DNA of 6,690 nt from Puia dinghuensis (GTDB lineage: Bacteria; Bacteroidota; Bacteroidia; Chitinophagales; Chitinophagaceae). Shown here in pieces: positions 1 through 5,259 of the stretch (position 1 is its first letter; every line of letters starts with the position of its first letter). The position numbers and the translations under genes were made by a program. The notes under the pieces are model-generated. The model made no database searches and was not told the origin of the DNA. It saw nothing but the letters and a program-made list of their open reading frames with translations. The stretch spans positions 1 to 6,690 of the forward strand of contig JAMFRX010000072.1 of assembly GCA_026224995.1 (NCBI GenBank), given 5' to 3'.

Positions 1-1803
1 AGTGTTCTCGTTGAGCAAGCTGGTGAACTGGGTGGCGCTGACGCCCGCGCTGCCCTGGGAGTTGATGAACCTGGTGGTGGTATAAGCATCCGTACGATCG
101 TCCGCATTCTCTATGCCACCCATGATCTTGATGGTGAGGTCGGGTATCGGCTTATACAGCAGCGCTACGTTGCTCAACACCCGGTCGCCGATGAGCTCGT
201 TGGACTGTTCGTTGATAATGTTAAGCGGATTTGACAGCCCGTTAGAAATAAATGGATAGGCTGTCAGCATGTTCCGGTAAGTACCGTCGGGGTTAAAAGG
301 AGTGAGTGTCGGCGGACTGGAAATGGTAGCGGCGATCAGCGAGCTGCCCCGGTTGCCTCCCTGACTGTTCTGGACTTCGGTGGCAATTCGGGTCAGGACA
401 GTGGACATGGTGACGCTAAACTTCTCGCTGATCTCATGGCTTAGGTTGAACACCATAGAGTACCGGTCGTAATTGCTGGATTTAATGATCCCGTCCTGCA
501 GGAAAACGCTTCCCGCCAGGGAATACCGGGTCTTTTCATTGCCGCCGCTGATGTTGAGGGCCAGAGTCTTTATCGGTGCATTTCGGAAGGTCAGGTGCTG
601 CCAGTCGAAGCCTTTGCCGACACTGTCGATCTGCCCAGCAGTAAAATAAGCAGGCAGATTATCATTGGCCCTGGTCTCATTTACGAATTGCATATACTGC
701 GATCCATCCATCAGGTCCAGCTTCTTTCGCAGCGACTGTGTGCTGTAGCCCGCATCGATATTTACCTGTGTCTTCCCGCCCTTGCCGTGCCGGGTAGTGA
801 TCAGAACCACGCCATTGGCGCCCCTGGAGCCATAGATGGCAGTGGCTGATGCATCCTTAAGTATCTCCAGGTTCTCGATGTCGGCATTATTGAGGTCTTG
901 CAGCGCCCCTGTGGTGGGATAGCCATCCACGACATATAGCGGTTCATTGCTGCCCTGGACGGAGTTTGTACCCCTGATCCTTATGCTGACCGGCGCTCCC
1001 GGCGCTCCCGTATTCTGGAGCACCTGCACGCCCGGGCTTCTTCCCGATAAGGCCTGCATGACATTGGTGGACGGATAGGAGTTCACTTCCTTTCCTGTCA
1101 CCTGGGAAAGCGAACCGGTGAGGTCGCTCTTTCGTTGGGTGCCGTAGCCTATGACGACGACTTCATTCAATCCCGCATCGGCGGCCTTCAATTTTACGAT
1201 CGTAGTAGCGTTGCCAGCGACGGCGACCTCTCTGGGCTCATAGCCTACAAAAGAGATCACCAGGACCACCTTTGTCTTTGCATCGACCTTGACGCTGAAC
1301 GCTCCCTCCTCATCGGTGACGGTTCCCATGCTGGTCCCTTTTATCTGGACGGAGACACCTGACAAAGGCTCGCCCCTTTCGCCAACGACCTTACCCTTTA
1401 TCTCCACCGGGTCGGCAATGGCGGCCAGGACGTGTGCGGCCTCGGCCCTCCGCCGGATGATGACCATATTCCCCTCGACGGTATATATGAGGTCCTTGCC
1501 TCTCAGGCAGGCGTCCAAAGCCTGCTGCAAAGTGGCGCCCTTTAATTTTACCGTCACTGTGCCGGCCTGCTGGAGCAATTCATAGCTGAAAAGCAGGTCG
1601 TACCCACTTTGTTTTTGTATCTCCCTAAAGACCTTTTGAAGGGGCGCATTCGTCTCCGAAAGCGTGATCTGGGAATAGCCTGTAGCATGTACTGCAAGAC
1701 AGGTGGAGAGCAGGATGATCGCGGTCAATTTCATTATCGACAACGTTTTGGTTAGTATCCTTGGCCGGGGGCGCGAAGGACTGGCAATAGCAATAAAATC
1801 CAT
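1..1803 (-). CDS. SusC/RagA-family TonB-dependent outer-membrane receptor with STN domain (partial, C-terminus beyond window)
   Basis: This is an outer-membrane receptor that, in this family, imports glycans or other large ligands with TonB energy and a SusD lipoprotein partner. The frame is open from 1803 to the window edge, giving 601 residues, while relatives usually exceed 1,000. In order I see a basic leader and signal peptide (MKLTAIILLSTCLAV at 24-38, exported after about residue 40), an STN signalling domain (about 46-119), a carboxypeptidase-regulatory-like beta-sandwich (about 134-205), the TonB-box-like NEVVVIGYGTQ (213-223), a plug domain ending in DASATAIYGSRGANGVV (about 317-333), and the first barrel strands. 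The STN domain marks it as a signalling receptor for the adjacent FecR and sigma factor. ATG at 1803 is the first start after an in-frame TAA. ATG at 1734 (MKLTA...) would give a conventional short signal peptide. I prefer 1803 because relatives as I remember them carry a similar basic stretch before MKLT, but this is not certain. The ligand is unknown. Confidence 0.93.
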   Translation of the reverse strand, partial: MDFIAIASPSRPRPRILTKTLSIMKLTAIILLSTCLAVHATGYSQITLSETNAPLQKVFREIQKQSGYDLLFSYELLQQAGTVTVKLKGATLQQALDACLRGKDLIYTVEGNMVIIRRRAEAAHVLAAIADPVEIKGKVVGERGEPLSGVSVQIKGTSMGTVTDEEGAFSVKVDAKTKVVLVISFVGYEPREVAVAGNATTIVKLKAADAGLNEVVVIGYGTQRKSDLTGSLSQVTGKEVNSYPSTNVMQALSGRSPGVQVLQNTGAPGAPVSIRIRGTNSVQGSNEPLYVVDGYPTTGALQDLNNADIENLEILKDASATAIYGSRGANGVVLITTRHGKGGKTQVNIDAGYSTQSLRKKLDLMDGSQYMQFVNETRANDNLPAYFTAGQIDSVGKGFDWQHLTFRNAPIKTLALNISGGNEKTRYSLAGSVFLQDGIIKSSNYDRYSMVFNLSHEISEKFSVTMSTVLTRIATEVQNSQGGNRGSSLIAATISSPPTLTPFNPDGTYRNMLTAYPFISNGLSNPLNIINEQSNELIGDRVLSNVALLYKPIPDLTIKIMGGIENADDRTDAYTTTRFINSQGSAGVSATQFTSLLNENT

Positions 1804-1841
1804 ACCTTTAGGTAGTTTGGGTTAAACAATTGGTAGTCCGC

Positions 1842-1866
1842 GAAAGATATACTGGGTTAACCTGAA
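1842..1866 (-). promoter_or_regulatory. Candidate promoter of the SusC-type receptor gene
   Basis: Read on the minus strand, TATCTTTC (1849-1842) matches the Bacteroidota -7 element TAnnTTTG except for its last base. No proper TTG lies at the usual -33 distance; the nearest is GTTC at about 1864-1867, which is too close. A good -7 with a poor -33 would fit a promoter that depends on the neighbouring ECF sigma factor, but this is inference. It lies about 40 bases upstream of the ATG at 1803, between a hairpin and the gene. Confidence 0.3.
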
Positions 1867-1873
1867 CATCCTG

Positions 1874-1904
1874 CCGCTTCGAATCTCACCTCGAAGCGGT
1901 TTTT
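1874..1904 (+). terminator. Hairpin plus T-tract between fecR and susC, oriented against the genes
   Basis: CCGCTTCGA (1874-1882) and TCGAAGCGG (1891-1899) form a perfect 9-bp stem around an 8-base loop. On the plus strand it runs directly into TTTTTGTTTT (1900-1909), the form of an intrinsic terminator. On the minus strand, where every neighbouring gene is read, the stem is preceded by A residues and followed by CAGGATG, with no U-tract. It would therefore stop plus-strand (antisense) transcription leaving the susC region. For the minus strand it can only act as an intergenic RNA structure about 30 bases after the fecR stop. Confidence 0.6.
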
Positions 1905-1929
1905 GTTTTGGTCAACGGATACACGATAT

Positions 1930-3123
1930 TCAGGGCAGGACGGTCACCTGCCTGCCCTCCACCTTAAAATGAACGCCGCCTGTCGACTCAAGCATTCTTA
2001 ACACCTGGGAAACATCAGTATCGAGGGAGATCGACCCGCCGATGTGACCATGGACATTCCCTTCGTACCTTATCTCCACGTCGTACCATCTCGATATTTG
2101 CCGCATAATAGTGTAGATATCCATTTTTTCGCCGAAATGGAACTTTCCTTTTTTCCAGGCCATGACTTCGTCCATGTCGGCGTCATTTGTGATCCTGGCG
2201 CCTGCGCTATCCAGTTGCGCCTGTTGTCCAGGTTTCAGGGCGTAGGTGCCTGAAGAATGTGAGACATTGACCGAGCCTTCCAGCAGGGATACTTTGACGG
2301 AAGCCTCGTCACTGTAGGCGTTTACGTTGAAACGGGTGCCGAGCACCAGTATCTTTCCAGCACCATTCGGTAATTTCACCAGGAAAGGCATCGAGCTATT
2401 ATGCGCCACTTCGAAATAACCCTCACCGGCGATCTCCACTACTCTTTCCTTACCAGTAAAAGCCATGGGATAGCTCAGGGACGATCCTGCATTCAGCCAG
2501 GCAATGCTGCCGTCCGAAAGGGTGACGCTTACAGGCTTGCTGCCCCGGGGATTGGTCAGCGTGTTATACATAACAGCAGTTGTGTTCCCCTGGTAGGCAA
2601 TGCGGCCATCAGCCAGTTTCACAATCCGGACCCCGCCTTGGCTAATCAGACTACCCGTAGCCACGCTGTCAAGAGATAATTTTCGCCCGTCGGAAAGAGT
2701 TATCATAGCCCGGGTCGTTTGTGGCGCTTTTATTGCCGTTGATGCAGCAGCAATTTGTACGATAACATGCTCTTTTTCCGGTGCATGCCTTACGTAATAA
2801 AAACCTGTCCCTATGGCGAGCAGGATGACTGCAGCGACTCGTAGCTGCGGCCAATAGGATCGCCGCCTTTCTATGGACAGGACCGTGGCAACGGGCTCTT
2901 CCAGGGAAGGACGCAATGCCTTCAGCCTGTTCATGAAATCCGGCCGCACGTGCAGCGGATATTCCTCTTGCAGGTCGAGCCCGAGCTTATAGGCATCCAG
3001 GACACGGTTGACTTCGTCGGCGCCGGCCGAATCGATGTATTCGAGGAATCGGTCTAATTCATCAGGCTGGTACTGACCGGATGCAATTTTATCTGCTAAC
3101 TTTAAGGCCGCTTCAAGATCCAT
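1930..3123 (-). CDS. FecR-family anti-sigma factor / sigma regulator (DUF4974 C-terminus)
   Basis: This is an inner-membrane regulator that holds the adjacent ECF sigma factor in the cytoplasm and receives the signal from the receptor's STN domain in the periplasm. It has 397 residues, the usual length. The N-terminal about 90 residues are cytoplasmic, with helical anti-sigma character (LADKIASGQYQPDELDRFLEY). One membrane segment spans about 94-111 (LRVAAVILLAIGTGFYYV) after a basic stretch, ERRRSYWPQ. The periplasmic part holds the FecR beta domain (about 187-285; VTLSDGSIAWLNAGSSLSYP, EGYFEVAHN, LGTRFNVNAY) and a DUF4974-type C-terminal domain (about 327-396; GKFHFGEKMDIYTIMRQISRWYDVEI). 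The phrase ITLSDGRKLSLDS at 141-153 resembles VTLSDGSIAWLNA at 200-212, an internal repetition I believe is common in Bacteroidota FecR proteins. The gene starts 58 bases after the sigma stop with no terminator between them, so the two are probably co-transcribed. The ATG at 3123 has no clear Shine-Dalgarno sequence. Confidence 0.95.
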   Translation of the reverse strand: MDLEAALKLADKIASGQYQPDELDRFLEYIDSAGADEVNRVLDAYKLGLDLQEEYPLHVRPDFMNRLKALRPSLEEPVATVLSIERRRSYWPQLRVAAVILLAIGTGFYYVRHAPEKEHVIVQIAAASTAIKAPQTTRAMITLSDGRKLSLDSVATGSLISQGGVRIVKLADGRIAYQGNTTAVMYNTLTNPRGSKPVSVTLSDGSIAWLNAGSSLSYPMAFTGKERVVEIAGEGYFEVAHNSSMPFLVKLPNGAGKILVLGTRFNVNAYSDEASVKVSLLEGSVNVSHSSGTYALKPGQQAQLDSAGARITNDADMDEVMAWKKGKFHFGEKMDIYTIMRQISRWYDVEIRYEGNVHGHIGGSISLDTDVSQVLRMLESTGGVHFKVEGRQVTVLP

Positions 3124-3181
3124 ATAACGGGAGTTATCCAGAAGACGGACGCCAGATCGTAAAGGGGAAGTAAGAAAGGAA

Positions 3182-3808
3182 TTATTTATTGAAAAATAGA
3201 AAACCCGCCAGCAAACCTATCCATTCGGCATGCGAGCGCAGGTAGTTCTTTATGGAGTTACTGGCCAGGTAAAGCCTCTTTTTTACCGTTTCCCGGGGAA
3301 GTGCGAGCTTGTCAGCTATCTCAGTGATTGACAGTTCGTTCTGGGAGCTCAGCAGGAAAACAGTTTGTAGCCTGGGGGACAGTAGACCAATGGCTTCCTG
3401 CGCAAGCGCATGGTATTCGGCATAAAGCAAGGACTGCTCGGTTGCGTTGTAGGCGGTTTCCCGCGTTCTTGCATATTTCGCATGCAGATTACGCGAGGAC
3501 CTGTTTTTTTCGATCAGATCAAGCAGCTTATTCCTGGCCATTCTGAACAAATAATGATCGAATGACCGGACATGCAGCAGCATTTCTCTTTTTTCCCAGA
3601 TCTTCAAAAAGACTTCCTGGATGACCTCTTCGGTATCCGCCATGGATTGATTGGCAAAGGGATATATGTATTGGGAGAGTTTCGGAAGATAGTAGTTGAA
3701 CAGGCTGGTGTATGCATCCCAGTTGCCTTCGGATACCTGATGTATGAGAAGGCATTCGTTGGCAAGGGGAGCAGTCCCTTTATCGTTATGAAATTGACTG
3801 GCAGGCAA
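3182..3808 (-). CDS. ECF RNA polymerase sigma-70 factor, Bacteroidetes expansion family, TTG start
   Basis: This cytoplasmic sigma factor should direct RNA polymerase to the downstream receptor operon when released by FecR. It has 208 residues. Region 2 spans about 34-101 (LFNYYLPKLSQYIYPF, DTEEVIQEVFLKIWEKRE, FDHYLFRMARNKLLDLIEK). Region 4 spans about 136-190 with a helix-turn-helix at about 160-180 (SITEIADKLALPRETVKKRL). The protein ends in a hydrophobic tail, EWIGLLAGFLFFNK (195-208), as many members of this family do. The start is unusual: two in-frame TAG codons sit just upstream, the first possible initiator after them is TTG at 3808, and the first in-frame ATG is residue 56, inside region 2. 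TTG at 3808 restores the expected N-terminal helix (NECLLIHQVSEGNWDAY), so I choose it. Translation may be weak for this reason. A good promoter lies about 25-50 bases upstream. Confidence 0.93.
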   Translation of the reverse strand: MPASQFHNDKGTAPLANECLLIHQVSEGNWDAYTSLFNYYLPKLSQYIYPFANQSMADTEEVIQEVFLKIWEKREMLLHVRSFDHYLFRMARNKLLDLIEKNRSSRNLHAKYARTRETAYNATEQSLLYAEYHALAQEAIGLLSPRLQTVFLLSSQNELSITEIADKLALPRETVKKRLYLASNSIKNYLRSHAEWIGLLAGFLFFNK

Positions 3809-3833
3809 GTGCTACTAATTATTTTAACCATTA

Positions 3834-3862
3834 CGAAGATAATTTATTTTTCAATACCCAAA
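3834..3862 (-). promoter_or_regulatory. Promoter of the sigma-factor gene
   Basis: On the minus strand TTTG (3862-3859) is followed after 17 bases by TATCTTCG (3841-3834), which differs from the Bacteroidota -7 consensus TAnnTTTG at one base. Spacing fits the TTG-N17 to N23-TAnnTTTG pattern described for Flavobacteriia. Transcription would begin near 3827, giving a short leader of about 20 bases before the TTG start. The match to the vegetative consensus suggests that the signalling cassette is made constitutively and is not autoregulated; this is inference. Confidence 0.5.
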
Positions 3863-3935
3863 TCATATTGCTCGAAGGCAAGCGACTAATCAGCAAACCA
3901 CAATGTGTTTCATTGCCTTACCGGCACCGTTAGCC

Positions 3936-3970
3936 ACAAAATAAAATATCCCGTTGCAAGGAACGGGATA
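3936..3970 (-). terminator. Intrinsic terminator after the 82-residue protein gene
   Basis: On the minus strand a perfect 9-bp stem (TATCCCGTT at 3970-3962 pairing with AACGGGATA at 3955-3947) closes a 6-base loop and is followed by TTTTATTTTGT. It begins about 20 bases after the stop codon at 3990. It separates the small gene from the sigma/fecR/susC cassette, which therefore has its own promoter. Confidence 0.8.
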
Positions 3971-3989
3971 GTAAAAAAAATGAACATAG

Positions 3990-4238
3990 TCATTTCAGCA
4001 GCTGATCGAGTGGAATGCCTTCCAAATAAGGTTCGAGCGCATCGATGTTATCAAACATTCTGTATTCCAAGATCGCTTTAGTCTCAGGATTGCAATACGC
4101 TTCCACATAATAATTACCCAGCTGAAACAGAAATACCAAGGAATCAAAACTACTTCTCTTAGCGAGGGCCACTCCTTGGTGAAGAACAGTCGATTTTTTT
4201 TCGCTCTCATTCAATAAGATGAACTCAGAAAGTCTCAT
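3990..4238 (-). CDS. Small conserved-type hypothetical protein (82 aa)
   Basis: This is an 82-residue soluble protein of unknown function. The sequence starts MRLSEFILLNESEKKSTVLH and continues with strand-like pieces (SLVFLFQLGNYYVEAYCN) and a helical acidic end (DALEPYLEGIPLDQLLK), which suggests a compact alpha/beta fold. I see no signal peptide, metal site or DNA-binding motif. The pattern of EKK near the N-terminus, VFLFQL..YYVE, EYR.FD and a closing YLE.I..D.LL looks like a family of small uncharacterised proteins I associate with Chitinophaga and Pedobacter; no function is known to me. The frame stays open upstream to ATG 4442 (150 residues), but that extra part is AT-rich, looks non-coding, and contains a candidate promoter at 4294-4321. 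ATG at 4247 (three codons longer) is an equal alternative. The gene forms its own unit with a promoter and a terminator. Confidence 0.72.
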   Translation of the reverse strand: MRLSEFILLNESEKKSTVLHQGVALAKRSSFDSLVFLFQLGNYYVEAYCNPETKAILEYRMFDNIDALEPYLEGIPLDQLLK

Positions 4239-4247
4239 AGTTAACAT

Positions 4248-4551
4248 TTTAAACAATGAACGTTTTAAATTATTTACTAAAAACCTTACACTGAAAAGAT
4301 AACCTTTGATGATACTGGCAAGCTGCGATCCGATGATTTGACTGAATTGATAACTTTTAGCAACGGCGGAAGAGGCGAAGAAAAGAAAAAAGGCGCGATG
4401 CAAATCGAGGCGGGATAAAGATAGAATAAATCCTGGAACCATGATAGGTCACCGTAAAAAAATGCAACTTATTAATTTCCAATCTTTTATTGGATTTGGG
4501 CAAGGAATTTCGACGGCCAATCCGGCGAAAAGCTTGAGGTCGGAGTAGATG
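4248..4551. other. Intergenic stretch of about 300 bases without a recognisable gene
   Basis: Between the small gene and the cold-shock terminator I find no convincing coding region on either strand and no tRNA-like fold. The minus-strand frame open from 4442 to 4248 would encode a phenylalanine- and serine-rich stretch joined to the small protein, with no recognisable domain. The stretch holds one promoter-like site at 4294-4321. The rest, including T-rich and A-rich runs around 4370-4400 and 4455-4500, is unexplained. Confidence 0.6.
4294..4321 (-). promoter_or_regulatory. Candidate promoter of the 82-residue protein gene
   Basis: On the minus strand TTG (4321-4319) is followed after 17 bases by TATCTTTT (4301-4294), which matches TAnnTTTG except at the last base. 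Transcription would begin near 4287, leaving a leader of about 50 AT-rich bases before ATG 4238. The position supports the short start over the long one at 4442, because transcription would begin downstream of the latter. Confidence 0.45.
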
Positions 4552-4583
4552 AAAGCCGGCCAAACGAAAGTCCAGCCGGCTTT
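4552..4583 (-). terminator. Hairpin terminator after the cold-shock gene
   Basis: AAAGCCGGC (4552-4560) and GCCGGCTTT (4575-4583) form a perfect 9-bp GC-rich stem around a 14-base loop whose edges can add further weak G-U pairs. It starts 17 bases after the cold-shock stop codon. Because the stem ends in A/T pairs, the U-run on the minus strand is only the CTTT at its foot. This makes it a plausible but not textbook intrinsic terminator; by symmetry it could work in either direction. Confidence 0.65.
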
Positions 4584-4599
4584 ATCAGGTCAATTATCG

Positions 4600-5049
4600 C
4601 TAGGCCCTCACTATCCGTACATTCACGGCATTCAAACCCTTGGGGCCTTTTTCAACTTCAAAGTTCACTTTGTTATTTTCCTTCACCGGATCGATCAAAG
4701 ACTTGACGTGGAAGAAATAACTTTCCTGGGTCTCCAGGTTCTTAATGAACCCATAGCCCTTATCGTCCTTGAAGAGCGTCACGATCCCAGTTTGGATAAG
4801 ATCCTCAGGAAGAAGCTCCCTCTGCTTGGGTACGCCGATCTCGATATCCTCTACATTGATGGATACCCTTTTCCTGGGGTCCACAGGCTTGGAAGAAAGA
4901 TCTCCATTCTCATCGACATAAGCCAGCATGCTTTCCAGATTAGTATTGCCCTTATTGGCCAGCTTCTTCTCCTTTCTAATCTCAAGCTTCTCTTTCTTTT
5001 TTTGTTGTTTGTTTCGTTCCCTTTCTCTTTTGTTCCATGTTTCTGACAT
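4600..5049 (-). CDS. Cold-shock domain protein with charged N-terminal extension
   Basis: This is a single-stranded RNA/DNA-binding protein of 149 residues, about twice the size of a classical CspA (about 70). The C-terminal cold-shock domain spans about 86-148: TGIVTLFKDDKGYGFI carries the RNP1 motif KGYGFI (97-102), and SYFFHV (110-115) is the RNP2 motif with aromatic residues for base stacking. A middle segment (about 36-82) contains YVDENGDLSSKPVDPRKR and NVEDIEIGVPK, which I associate with Bacteroidota proteins of this type. The first about 33 residues are almost wholly charged (WNKRERERNKQQKKKEK) and probably form a basic helix that adds RNA affinity. Its role is likely an RNA chaperone in the cytoplasm. 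ATG 5049 follows AGGGAAA with suitable spacing, supporting the start. It is monocistronic, with its own promoter and terminator. Confidence 0.92.
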   Translation of the reverse strand: MSETWNKRERERNKQQKKKEKLEIRKEKKLANKGNTNLESMLAYVDENGDLSSKPVDPRKRVSINVEDIEIGVPKQRELLPEDLIQTGIVTLFKDDKGYGFIKNLETQESYFFHVKSLIDPVKENNKVNFEVEKGPKGLNAVNVRIVRA

Positions 5050-5072
5050 ATTTATTTCCCTGTTTTTGTTTT

Positions 5073-5102
5073 AAAATATAGATGTGTTATCACAAATGCA
5101 AA
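5073..5102 (-). promoter_or_regulatory. Promoter of the cold-shock gene
   Basis: On the minus strand TTTG (5102-5099) is followed after 18 bases by TATATTTT (5080-5073), one base from TAnnTTTG. Transcription would start near 5066, so the leader is under 20 bases. That is much shorter than the long structured leader of E. coli cspA, so cold regulation by a leader RNA switch is not indicated. The -33 element overlaps the T-run of the upstream weak terminator. Confidence 0.5.
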
Positions 5103-5122
5103 AAGCCGTCCCGATTTTCGGG
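5100..5122 (-). terminator. Weak terminator after the FAD/Fe-S oxidoreductase gene
   Basis: On the minus strand CCCGA-AAA-TCGGG (5122-5110) forms a short 5-bp stem, followed after five bases (ACGGC) by TTTTT (5104-5100). The stem is short and the T-run slightly displaced, so the efficiency is doubtful. It lies about 140 bases after the oxidoreductase stop and just before the cold-shock promoter, which is where a terminator is expected. A second, looser inverted repeat (GCAGAT 5213-5218 with ATCTGC 5230-5235) sits nearer the stop but lacks a minus-strand U-tract. Confidence 0.4.
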
Positions 5123-5259
5123 CCTGACAAATGTGGTTTGATTGACCGAGTTATAAGACAAGAAGGCAGTCGCGTCTCCTTTTTCCCGGCTAAATGGCGG
5201 GTGGGTTGAAACGCAGATGAGAGAGATATATCTGCTGTTTTACTGTTTATGATGCAAAT

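Noticed and set aside
3572..3889. A 105-codon plus-strand frame over the start of the sigma gene
   Set aside because: It overlaps sigma region 2 in antisense and runs into the intergenic promoter. There is no protein similarity I recognise.
3990..4442. A 150-residue version of the small protein starting at 4442
   Set aside because: The extra 65 residues have no domain, and a promoter-like site lies within them. The recognisable protein begins at MRLSEF (4238) or MLTMRL (4247).
4549..5046. A 165-codon plus-strand frame opposite the cold-shock gene
   Set aside because: The hydrophobic leucine/phenylalanine-rich end is the reverse reading of the lysine/glutamate-rich arm. The minus-strand frame has RNP1 and RNP2 and a good ribosome site.
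5165..5210. Inverted repeat CCCGGC...GGCGGG beside a T-run in the oxidoreductase-to-cold-shock gap
   Set aside because: The stem has an internal mismatch, only four solid pairs, and A residues follow it on the gene strand, so it is not a credible terminator.
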